DNA of 64,000 nucleotides, from the NCBI GenBank assembly GCA_035578905.1, contig JAQJVL010001107.1:1-64000 (forward strand), in the 5' to 3' direction. The translations under genes and the position numbers were made by a program. Below are positions 42,189 to 51,719 of the stretch, piece after piece. The first letter of the stretch is position 1; each line of letters opens with the position of its first letter. The notes under the pieces were generated by a model that had not been told where the DNA came from, did no database searches, and was given only the letters and a program-made list of their open reading frames with translations. This stretch comes from Stictocephala bisonia (lineage: Eukaryota > Arthropoda > Insecta > Hemiptera > Membracidae).

Positions 42189-42195
42189 TGTAATA
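41740..42195. repeat. Non-coding stretch with (TG)n microsatellite
   Basis: An A-rich tract, ordinary AT-rich DNA, and a long (TG)n run at about 42104-42190. Frames across it are simple-repeat artefacts. No gene seen. Confidence 0.8.
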
Positions 42196-42374
42196 ATATA
42201 AAATTAGCTTTATGCACTAGCTACTAAAGCAAGATAAAATCAAGCATGCACTAGATAACTAAAAGTACAGGAAGAAAGATTAGCATGCACTACATAACAG
42301 TAAAAGGAAGAGGGGAAGAGTTCTGAAAGAGAACACATGTTTCATTAGTAAATACACATAAATAATGACAGGGG

Positions 42375-42419
42375 TGCCTACTGCCGGGTGGTTTGGAGAC
42401 CTCAGAACGACAGTAAGCA
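42375..42419 (-). ncRNA. Stem-loop A4
   Basis: Eleven-pair stem (TGCCTACTGCC side), two C/A positions on the plus strand that are G·U on the minus strand, closing the 23-nt A loop (core GGTTTGGAGACC). Confidence 0.65.
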
Positions 42420-42423
42420 AGGA

Positions 42424-42466
42424 TAAGCCATTTGAGCCGGTTTGGTGTCCGTAAACAAATGACTTA
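42424..42466 (-). ncRNA. Stem-loop B3
   Basis: Eleven-pair stem (TAAGCCATTTG/CAAATGACTTA) with one C/A (G·U on the minus strand); loop identical to B1. One stem position that was C/A in B1 is a C-G pair here. Confidence 0.65.
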
Positions 42467-42503
42467 AGGAACGGTAATAGGAGATAGATGTTTGAGCCGG
42501 GGG

Positions 42504-42548
42504 TGCCTACTGCCGGGTGGTTTGGAGACCTCAGAACGACAGTAAGCA
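42504..42548 (-). ncRNA. Stem-loop A5
   Basis: Identical to A4, created by the 129-bp tandem duplication. Confidence 0.6.
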
Positions 42549-42552
42549 AGGA

Positions 42553-42595
42553 TAAGCCATTTGAGCCGGTTTGGTGTCCGTAAACAAATGACTTA
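42553..42595 (-). ncRNA. Stem-loop B4
   Basis: Identical to B3, created by the same 129-bp duplication. Confidence 0.6.
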
Positions 42596-42999
42596 AGGAA
42601 CGGTAATAGGAGATAGATGTTTGAGCCAACTCTGGATTGGCTGCTATCCCGGGAGCGGACTGGAGTAGGCTGCTGTCCTTGGCCGAGCTGCTTGAAGAGG
42701 TCGGAGGCTTGCTAGAGCTATCTGCGGAGGCTGGGGTGGCTGGAGCTGCGTAGCACCGATGACCTGCTCCGGCAACGGAGCTTGAAGATGTGATGTTTGC
42801 TGTCCCTGTGTACAGGCTTGTAGGAGTGGGGGAGCGTGTGAACGCGCGAGGCTCCCACCTGAGTTGAATGTCCGGTCAAGATGTCCAGACATCGGTTAAG
42901 GATGGCTCGTATTGTTTACACTCTGCAATAACACTTGTTGAGGATGGCTCGTATTGTTTATGCTCTGCAAACTTTATCTTTGAATAAGATTGTGCTCCT

Positions 43000-43756
43000 A
43001 TGTTCAGCTTAAAGTTGTCGTATTGGTTTAGTACTATCATTTTTCCTATATTTAACCATAGTTCTATAACAGTAGGTGTAATAAAGGGTTTCTACAACAC
43101 CGTTCGGGAAAAATGTTGTGATTATTTAGGTTTTTGCCTTTTGTTTTCTTACATTACCTATCACTCTTTAGGCTTCTATTTAAAATTGTTGTTTGTGAGT
43201 AGTGTAAAATGAGGGTTTAAGAACAAGTATAATCAAAAACCCATGTTAAGATAAAAGTTGTAGTATTTGTTTAGCACTATTATATTGCTATATTTTAACC
43301 ATCGTTCTATAACAGTAGGTGTAATAAAGGGTTTCTACAACACCGTTCGGGAAAAATGTCGTGATTATTTAGGATTTTGCCTTTTGTTTTCTTACATTAC
43401 GTATCACTCTTTAGGCTTCTATTTAAAATTGTTGTTTGTGAGTAGTGTAAAAGTGAGGGTTTTAGAACAAGTTGAATCAAAAACCCGTGTTAAGTTAAAA
43501 GTTGTAGTATTTGTTTAGCACTATCATATTGCTATATTTTAACCATCGTTCTATAACAGTAGGTGTATTAAAGGGGTTCGGTAACATCGTTAGGAAAAAA
43601 CTTGGTGAACTTTTTAGGTTTTACCTCTTACATTACGTTTCACACTTTAGCTCTGTATTTACTCGTAGATTTCTGTTTGTGAGTAGTGTAAAAATGAAGG
43701 TTTTAATTAAGTTGGATCGAAATCCCGCGTTAAGACTGATGTTGAAGCATTTATAG
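43000..43756 (+). repeat. Three tandem ~244-bp units with related short ORFs
   Basis: Anchor 'GTAGGTGTA' recurs at 43072, 43315 and 43559. Units 2 and 3 keep open frames (from about 43267 and 43511) encoding similar peptides ('NHRSITVGV-KGF', 'LLFVSSVK'), and their substitutions downstream are mostly conservative (V/L, E/D, K/R); unit 1 has stops there. Only unit 1 has an ATG at its start. This could be a decayed repeated exon or non-coding. The last frame ends exactly at the inner TIR edge. Confidence 0.6.
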
Positions 43757-43818
43757 TCTATATGACGGGGATTTTAGACTTTTAGACGAAATTTACCACG
43801 CTAGGAGGATTCATGCAA

Positions 43819-43868
43819 CCCCCCACCACATGATGTTTCCCCCCACCATGAATTTCCTCTTATATATT
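43819..43868 (+). promoter_or_regulatory. TIR gene promoter: two C-boxes and TATATATT
   Basis: CCCCCCACC at 43819-43827 and 43839-43847 (20-bp step) precede TATATATT (43861-43868), about 60 bp before ATG 43928. The same elements occur, inverted, in the left TIR (about 25020-25060). The C-box is shared with the promoters near 40430 and 41475. Confidence 0.65.
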
Positions 43869-43927
43869 ACAGTTCGCTGCTTTCTAACATCACTTGCACG
43901 CCAGCAGTCGAAGCAATCACATTCAAT

Positions 43928-44356
43928 ATGAACACAAATATGGAGCTGGTGTTGCTTAACGTCAGGTTGGCAAAATCTTCTTGGAGTTCTGAGGCGCTGG
44001 AAAAGTTGAACGCTATGGGTGCAATAGCGCAGAGTATTGAGCGTACTAAGATTCGAATGAATTGTACTGAATCCAAAGTTACAAAGTACGGTCAACATTT
44101 CACTCACTGTATGTGGTCGAACCCTGAGACAACTTTCGGACCTATTTATTGCATTTGTAGCGATGTGTTACATCGCGAAGACGACTTCCTTAGGTTACTA
44201 GACCGCATCGGAGCTGACGAGTGTGGGGAGGAGTTGTATAATGCAGTACTGAGGCAGGTGATGGGAAGTGAAGAAGTTGCAAGCTCTACAGCGGACTTCG
44301 GGGTTGATGTACTCAAAGACGACTCAGACAAGGAGAACACATCACCCAGATCCTGA
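43928..44356 (+). CDS. TIR-encoded protein, full-length copy (142 aa, unknown function)
   Basis: The only plus-strand gene of the element with full signals: C-boxes, TATA, ATG, stop, AATAAA (44431-44436) and a hairpin. It shares the MNTNM start, CTE…YGxHFxxCxWxNPxT, GPxxCxCS and ECGExLY blocks with the 139-aa paralogue at 25123-25542; conserved Cys/His suggest a small zinc-binding fold. The C-terminus is acidic and Ser-rich (KDDSDKENTSPRS). Lying wholly in the TIR, it exists twice per element, near the protein-primed origins; an early regulatory, host-interaction or terminal-DNA role is conceivable. No known family recognised. Confidence 0.8.
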   Translation: MNTNMELVLLNVRLAKSSWSSEALEKLNAMGAIAQSIERTKIRMNCTESKVTKYGQHFTHCMWSNPETTFGPIYCICSDVLHREDDFLRLLDRIGADECGEELYNAVLRQVMGSEEVASSTADFGVDVLKDDSDKENTSPRS

Positions 44357-44430
44357 GCCAGCACTAAGTAGTTTATTACTGTAGGTTTAGTCTGTAAGAT
44401 GTACATATTGTAAAAATTTGTAATATTTTA

Positions 44431-44436
44431 AATAAA
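44431..44436 (+). terminator. Poly(A) signal of the TIR gene
   Basis: AATAAA 75 bp after the stop codon, 8 bp before the 22-bp-arm palindrome. Mirrored at 24640-24645 in the left TIR. Confidence 0.7.
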
Positions 44437-44443
44437 GTAAAAG

Positions 44444-44491
44444 AAAAAGGCTTCTTGGACAGAACAGTCGTTCTGTCCAAGAAGCCTTTTT
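44444..44491. repeat. Perfect 22-bp-arm palindrome in right TIR
   Basis: Arms 44444-44465 and 44470-44491 around loop AGTC, 8 bp past AATAAA (44431-44436) and 88 bp past the stop codon of the 142-aa gene. It sits exactly 154 bp from the element end, as the left copy does. Confidence 0.85.
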
Positions 44492-44532
44492 CAAAAAACA
44501 CACAAATGACCTTGACCCACAAATTATCCCTG

Positions 44533-44585
44533 TGACGTACTAACCTACGTCACCATGACGTCATTGTGACGTCACCGTGACGTCA
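44533..44585. promoter_or_regulatory. Phased TGACGTCA array, right end
   Basis: Mirror image of the left array: perfect TGACGTCA sites at 44578-44585, 44567-44574 and 44556-44563, plus two degenerate sites further in. The identical arrangement at both ends suggests it is maintained. Confidence 0.8.
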
Positions 44586-44645
44586 CAAAACTCACCTGTC
44601 AAACCATTTGATTTATGTGAGCCAGCACCGGCAAATTACACTACT

Positions 44646-44651
44646 CCCATA
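44646..44651. repeat. Right target-site duplication, CCCATA
   Basis: Exact match to 24425-24430, directly abutting the right TIR end (…TTACACTACT). A single uninterrupted CCCATA occurs in the duplicated host sequence near 45353-45358, which fits the pre-insertion state. Confidence 0.93.
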
Positions 44652-45475
44652 TTAGATCTTCGGGTGAACGACTACCTTGTAGAGCCCGTGAACCATGTGC
44701 GGCCTCAAGCCCCACGTCAAACAAACAATGTGCCTGCACCCTAAAAGCACTTAACTGTTTGACATAATACAGATCTGTTTGCATCTGACTTGCCTTACTA
44801 GTCCCTGTTGGGCGCAGATAAGGATGTCAAAGATCTCGGCCTGATAGATCGTACAGTACCAGTCCCTATACTAGACCCCATTGGTGAGGTCGCAATAGGA
44901 CCCGTGAACTCTGTACCCAGTCTCTCACCCTCCATGACAGAAACCATCCATCAGATCGATTTCTGTTGTGGTGGGATTGTAGCTTTCCTTAGTCTCTAGC
45001 TCTTCCCTGGATTCCATGTCGAACAAGTAAGGTCTGGAGAATGCAATTTTCACGTCCATAACATCTGGTGCCTTGTCCAATTTTCTGCTCTGTATTTCGG
45101 TTTATAATGGCTCACGAGTGGGACAGATTTGGATCTGCTTCTCTTGAGCTTGTCTACACTATTCAGTTTGTAAGCTGCCTTCTTAGTCTCACACCGTTAA
45201 GGCAAAAGTTCAAGTGGCAGTAAATTGAGCATGCACTTCCCGTGATTACGTAGGTGTGCTTGAAAAACGCACACGTAATGAGTAAGCTTGCCAGTCTTGG
45301 TTAATAACCAGCTAGCCAAGCTATGACAAGCCTTGGCCCACTACCTAAGAGCCCCATATTAGATCTTCGGGTGAACGACTACCTTGTAGAGCCCGTGAAC
45401 CATGTGCGGGCCTAAAGCTCCACGTTCAAACAAACAATTGTGCCCTGGACCCTTATAGCATCCTACTTTGTCCTG
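44652..45475 (+). repeat. Right target flank plus second copy of left flank and an uninterrupted target site
   Basis: Order: right flank (TTAGATCTTCGGGTGAACG…, 44652-44750), a short linker, left flank again (to about 45352), then CCCATA followed without interruption by TTAGATCTTCGGG (from about 45359). It is either a real host tandem repeat or both alleles placed in series by assembly. Confidence 0.85.
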
Positions 45476-47955
45476 TTAATCATAGTAAAAAGATTATAGT
45501 TTTATGTCAGCTTATAATCTAGTTTTACTTCAGATATTTAGCTTTCTAGGTAAGTCCCCAATGGAACACCGTTTACATTTTAAACCCTTCATGTGTTCTA
45601 AGCTATAATTTCTCGTGAAAGGCAAGATGATGGCTTTTTTTGGGATTGACTGAAAGCTCTTTCCCTGGATCACCCATCTGATGTATTCAAAACTAACCTC
45701 TTATGCCAATTTCTTAAGCCCTCTCATCCGTAAGTTGCATGTGAACTAAGAGTCTGAGGTTCTGAGAGGCCTCTGAGCGCATATTGATAGAGCATTCAAT
45801 GTTTTATTTTTTCCAGGTGTCAAGGTCAAAAATTATAATAATTTTTTTCAACTTAATGATATTTAAATAATATTGATTAGACAATATTTTATACTAACAG
45901 AAATAAATATACATTAAGTATTTACAGAAAACATAATTTATTTTTTCTGTGATTGAAGTTTTTATGAAGCAATCTATATTAATAAATTTGATTATTGTCA
46001 TAACACTTTTAGTAATATAGGGTAATTCAACAATAATACCAATTTATAAACATTATAATTAAGTTTGAAATAATAAAAAAAAAATAATAAAATTGTCAAA
46101 TTAAAATAATGATGCTAAATTAGAACTAAACAAAAAAGTATCAACTTGTTTATCTCAAGAGAGAGTATGAATACAAGTTCAACAATTTACTGAAGTTACT
46201 AAATATGTATTATTGATAGTTAATTACATTTCGACAGAATTTCTATGACATGATTGAATGTACAGTAATTAATTACCAAGCATAAAACATTGATAAAATC
46301 TACGTTTGAATAAATGATGAAATATAATTGAGTTCAGACTTTTTTATCTTCATTTCAGTAAATTGGCTTTAATTTGTTATTACTCATAGGAAAATGTACT
46401 ACAACCATGGATGATTTAGTTATATTTTCGCTTAACTATTAGTATATAATGCTGTTATGTTACAGGACTCTAAAAATCCTATGTGATAATCGATTGTTGT
46501 TTAGTCACTGAAGGTTTTTTCTTACCATGTGCGACTCAAGAGTAGTTCTGATAGTATATATTAGTTTTTCCTAATAAGTAAAATGGATTTACTAAGAAAG
46601 TTTTATAAATTATTATAAATGAAATCGTTAACATTTACGTACGTTTTGAATTTTCTGAGAGCAAGTACCAAGTGATAAGTTTAAGTTAAATAGTGTGGCG
46701 CAAGTTATTGTATATTACATTCAAAGCTATTTAAGACAGTTGAGATTGAACCTTTGGATTAAAATACAAATATGATGAAGACATCCTAATTGTGTGGGGT
46801 TTTAATATATTGGAGGGCAAATTCACGAAAAAAAACTTAAAGAGCAGTGAATTATTATTTGGGTGGAACAGTTTCGTAGAGTCTCATAAGTTTAAATAAT
46901 TCCTTATGGATGCTAGATTGATTAAGGAAGTACCCTTAGAACAAGGCTAATCCAAATGTAAAAAAAATGTAATTATTTTGGGGCCGAAACTTTAACTAAT
47001 AGGAATTAATTATAAAGGGTTGTGGATTCGGGCTATTTAATTATATACACTATAAGTTAAAGAAATACGTACAATTTTAGAGTGTAGCTTTACTTAGAAA
47101 ACTAACGGTAATTTCTATAGAAATTTTCTGTTAGTGACTTAATTATTTGGCTCTTACATAGTAAAAGCGTTTACATTCAGCAGAATTGAATTTAAATGAA
47201 CAACAAATATTGTTTTTTTAACATAAACATAAACATTTTCTTTTAACATACCCAGAAACCTTATAACTTACATTCAAAGAATCCTTTATTACAAAGAAAG
47301 ATTCATTCCACTAAATTACATACATTAAATTCCTCGGTAGACTTTCATATGTATTTAAATGTCTTAACAATACCAAGTTAAAAATATGATAATGTAAAAG
47401 CAATCATATGCTGTATTCTAACATAAAGTTAAGTAGCACTTAATCATTTTATGTGACGGATGGCCAGTATAGGGTAAAAAGGATCGCCTTGTAACAAACC
47501 CCAACACACACACTCGCCAACAGTCACGCAACCATTTTAATTTATTACAGAGAGGAAAATAAGAACTATTGGTGTAGTTTTTAACTCTAGCAATACCTCT
47601 ACATATACTTGTATGACTTATTTACATGTATTATCCTAATAAAGCTATTCATTAAACACTCTATAAATAATTATGAATTACTCGCCAGATTGTGGATTGT
47701 TCAATAAACAAATACTGTTTATATTAAACATATTCAGAATCTTTACCCTTAATTTAAATTCATTTGACAAAAGTTTGATAGCATAAAATTTTTTACTACA
47801 GTTTCCATGAAAATATGAAAAGAATTATATATCTCAAAAGAAAATATGCAAAGATCGTAACAAATTTAAAAATGGATTACACAATTGTTATTTATTTATT
47901 TATGTACGGTATAAACTATTTTAAAATTATATAATAATGTTATAATAACCAAGCT
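45476..47955. other. AT-rich host DNA, no gene seen
   Basis: No coherent frame or repeat array recognised. Confidence 0.5.
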
Positions 47956-47987
47956 GGTCTCTATATAAACCTCTGAGGTCCCTCTTC

Positions 47988-48281
47988 ATGATATGGCCCC
48001 TGCTCTTAGATCTGCCTACTTTAGAAACCAGGGACTTTGTCCGAGACGTCCTGTTTTTGGATCACCTGATCAACTACCAGTTGGACTGTGCTGACCTACT
48101 TATAGGAGTTAAATACATAGAGTCCCCTCCGGCACTCGATCACGTGATAAATTATGCCATGAACCTAGCTGAGGATATAGTTACATGGGAACTCTCTTCC
48201 AGAGGTTATTGATTTTTTTGTGGACAATTACCTGGTCTTCAAGTCTAAGCTTCGCCGCCACCAGTAATGCCAGTTAAGAAC
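47988..48281 (+). pseudogene. Small gene-like segment with one frame change
   Basis: After TATATAA (47962-47968) an ATG opens a 74-codon frame (MIWPLLLDLPTLETRDFVRD…) with GC-richer, protein-like composition; it contains 'DHLINYQLDCADLL' and a similar 'DHVINYAMNLAEDI', perhaps an internal duplication. Near 48205 the coding signal continues in another frame (…DFFVDNYLVFKSKLRRHQ) to a TAA near 48271. It could be a decayed gene, an exon pair, or contain a sequencing indel. The protein is not recognised. Confidence 0.45.
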
Positions 48282-51200
48282 ACGTTGACCACTAGAAGTG
48301 CCACATTTACAATTGTTTTTTAAACTAAATATTTAAATATTAATTTTAAAAATCTTCATTCCTTGATTGAACATAGAAAAAAGTTGTTGAACAATTAAAT
48401 TTATTTTTGTCTAAAATGAAAAATCGGCTTTTCTTAAAATGTGATATTGATTATTTATTTTACATCATAAATTAGGTTAAGAAAGATTTTGTTTATTTTG
48501 TAGTAAAGTTTCACTGTTTTTGTTCTTTTGCTTAATATGTATCAAAAGAGTTGTATTTCTGGTAAATTTTATATTCATTACTATCACCAGTTCTTAAAGT
48601 ATGTATCTGTCTAGTATGATTAAGTATGAAGGAACACACTCTACAGTAAACGTCCAGTAAACAACTGACAATTGATAAGGACTGATAAGAAAATTTTTCT
48701 TGATTGCCAAACTGTGCTGGCTTTCGTGTACTGGATTAATGATTGTCAGTGATTCCAAACAATAGTAATGCAATTTTGTACTCACTTTGGAGGAATACAT
48801 TTATTATTAGTATTAGTATTTTAGGGCCTGTAAAGGGCCTTACATAGGTGCGTTGTTGTGAGTTTCTCTTTTGTTAAAATTCTGAAATAATATCAACAAG
48901 TAATTGTTAAATCTATTATAATAATTCATGAATTCAATTGTTATAGATTTATAGTTTTGTTAGATATTTACTGTTATTTTTCATGGATTTGTTACTTATT
49001 TATTGTTATTGAGATAGACATGCTCAGATACGTTGTTGTAGACTGATAGATTCATAGTTTATATTTATTTTTGTAATACATTTACTTCAGTTGTTCTTGG
49101 ATTTGCTACTTATTTATTTATATTGTTATAGATTCATTCATATACATTACTGTAAATTAATTGTATTTTTTGATTGTAGTATGTTGTTTATAATCTCTAT
49201 TCTTGTTTAGTTGTAATGTACTTTGATACTGTTTTTCTTGGATAGATACTGTTCCACTACATTCTTTGTTTTATCTTGTGGGCTATGTTTTTAGCTGTAT
49301 TGTATATTTTGGCTTGTCCGTTGGAATAAAAAAATGGTTAATTTTTAAAAAAATAACAATTTTGTAAAGCTTGTTATAAAGGTTTTGTTATAATTATACT
49401 TTTGGCTTTATACATTATTGAATAACTCTTAGCTACTCGAGACTAATACTTACACAAATTAATTAGTCTTAAGCTAAGACATCAGTAATAATCATTATGA
49501 CGCTGTACTTTGAAGTCGTCAGGGCCTAATTAAACCTTTTTTTTCTTGTCCAAACAATTATAAAATAAATGGTAATAGGTTTTTTATAAACCTAATGGAT
49601 AAATTGAATTACTTTTAGCTATTATATTACCAATCATATTCTGTCGTATTACTATAATTTGGATCTGAAAATTTAAATATCTTAAATATTATTTTCTCAG
49701 AATTTTTGAAAATATGTCCAGAATATGTTATACAGTAGTTCTTATTACAAACTATAATTTATAATATTTCAATAAATTTTCACTTACTTATACAACTTGA
49801 ATTATTGTTATGAGACTAATTAAATCTCGTTGTTTTCAAACATATGACTAGAGAAGACTTTTTGTTGGTTTAGTGTCATTATATAACATTCATTTTATTA
49901 ATTAATAAATATTATGCATTTTTACGTCTTGTTTTCGTGGGTATGATTGGTTGGTATTTATATTTGTAAAATATAAATACCAAAAGTCTGGTTGAATAAA
50001 TCGTTAATCGTCATCCATATTACAAAATGAAGGTGCATTACAATATAACAGGTACAGTATGTATAATTCTTCTATAATTAGAGAGTTTTTGTAATTTCAT
50101 AATTAATTTTCCGTTTGAGTGCCAGGAGTGGATAACAATTACAAACACGTCATGTGTTGCATTGTCCTACATATTTTATTTAACGATGTGTACATTTAGA
50201 TTATTTTCATCACACAATTATTCAAGATCTAGAAGAAACTTTATGATAATACACGTAATCAGAGATATTCGCTAATCATCCTCAGAAGACGAGGATTAAC
50301 AGAATAATGACATTTCTTTACCAGTAACTACTACTAATCATAATGGTTCTAGTGGGTTTAGCTTTCACAACAAACATTGATAAATTGTGGATAGGGGTGG
50401 TTTAAAACATCCACATAAATACAATGCATTTTACACGTAACTAAAATGAAAAAGAGAAAAACTTTAAGAAATGCAATAAAGATATGTTTATTTTTTTATT
50501 TTTTCAGCTAACATATCAAAACAAACTTCATGCCATACATTTTCTTGGTTGCCTTAGTTTTTACTTAATCATATCATAAATATATTCTAAAAAATCCAAG
50601 CACAGGAAATATGATTTGTAAAGAACAGGTTATAATAGGGTCACATGCTAGTATTTCAAAAAAAGGCATCTTTTACTGTGTGGGATTTTATATATTTTAA
50701 ACATTCAATGTATTAAAAGTTTACCAATGCCTTACAACCTAATGGGACCATTCATATTGTGATTTTCAGCTTTTTTCCGGATCTTGTTCTCTTTTCGACA
50801 ATATACGTTTTGTTTTTATATAATGTGGCCTTTTGAATTTTCAGTTTTTACATTTAACACTACTTTCCGGTGTCCATAAAGTGATTAATATTCATTCATT
50901 GGGGTGCCTGGGCTGTTTATTTTGGGTGGTGGCCTGAGTTAAGTTGTTATTGTGAAAGAGAACTGAGTATCCAAGATTGTGAATTAGTTAAAACTCATAT
51001 GTTTAGTTTAAATTCTATTTAAACTGTTAATTCCCTTAACATTTCGGTTGAATATGTTAAGATAATCCTCTATCAGATGGACCAGCATTCAATTCAACTT
51101 ACCCAGCTGTGGTATAAATGTATATCAAGGATCTTTTTAAAGCAAAAAAAAAAAAAAAAAAAAAAAAACCCAGGAAATTGAGTTTTTATGGTTCTTAGTT

Positions 51201-51660
51201 CTATAGAAAATTAATAACTGTATAATCTTTTTAGTGGGTGCATTTCAATTAAGAATGCTAATATTTATAACGCAATCTCAAAATTTAAGACCAAAATAGT
51301 GGTTAACAATCATGATTAAATTAGTTAAAAATTACATATTAATAAGCCATACTTCAATAAACATTTTTGATAAGTTTTATTACAAATTAGGCTATGATAA
51401 AATATAGTATAATGACAAATCACTTTTATGTGTTATGCAATTTTGATATTTTAAAAGTATTCTTAACCGTAAGTTCAAAACTGCACTATATAATATATTA
51501 AATATATTAAATCAAATACTTTTACAGAAATTAAAAACCTAACGTAAACACACTATTTTGTGTGAATATTTTACTATTTGATTTTACCTGTAGATAATGT
51601 ACCTGTTATATTGTACAGTATATAACAACACCTTCATTTGCTAAACGCATGATACAGTAA
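48282..51660. other. AT-rich host DNA, no gene seen
   Basis: Contains a poly-A tract (about 51145-51168) and a GGCCTGTAAAGGGCC hairpin-like stretch near 48825. A minus frame at 48594-48800 is unsupported. Confidence 0.5.
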
Positions 51661-51719
51661 GTCTCCTCAGTACGCTATGACTTTAGTAACATCAGAGGTT
51701 TTGACTTGCTTTACATTAA

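Larger units (their letters stand above)
42200..42850 (-). repeat. Segment D2: diverged second copy of D1
   Basis: Reading leftward it shares with D1 the CCCCCACTCC box (about 42825), 'TTCAAGCTCCGTTGCC', 'CCAACTCTGGATTGG', A- and B-type stem-loops, TACTAAT and a TTCTCTTTCAG acceptor (exon from 42322). The TATA box of D1 is not conserved. An internal 129-bp tandem duplication doubles A4/B3 into A5/B4. An open frame (42644-42892) with 'HLQAPLPEQ', matching 'LQAPLPDQ' in D1, may be a short exon. Confidence 0.6.
24431..44645. mobile_element. Complete Polinton/Maverick (adintovirus-like) DNA element
   Basis: A 20,215-bp element bounded by inverted repeats and flanked by the 6-bp direct repeat CCCATA, the target duplication length known for Polintons. 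It carries the family's diagnostic set: protein-primed PolB, retroviral-type integrase, FtsK/HerA-like packaging ATPase, adenain-like protease, penton and double-jelly-roll capsid, all on the minus strand. The outer TIRs are almost identical and the target duplication is exact, so insertion looks recent. PolB has a frame break and the protease has no AUG before its core, so this copy may not be autonomous. Identification is firm; activity is unknown. Confidence 0.97.
43751..44645 (-). repeat. Right terminal inverted repeat (895 bp)
   Basis: Inverted partner of 24431-25114. It holds the full-length 142-aa TIR gene with its own promoter, poly(A) signal, palindrome, nuclear-receptor-type site and TGACGTCA array, all mirroring the left end base for base in position (coordinate sum 69076 for the outer part). 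The inner edge coincides with the end of the triplicated ~244-bp units. Confidence 0.95.

Noticed and set aside
41957..42193. 78-codon frame ending in Cys-Val repeats
   Set aside because: Produced by the (TG)n microsatellite.
42280..42549. 89-codon minus frame reading through the stem-loops as protein (VLRSPNHPAV repeats)
   Set aside because: Repetition comes from the 129-bp duplication, and paired stems of different sequence favour an RNA or DNA structure; not fully excluded.
44146..44406. 86-codon minus frame in the right TIR
   Set aside because: Antisense shadow of the 142-aa gene.
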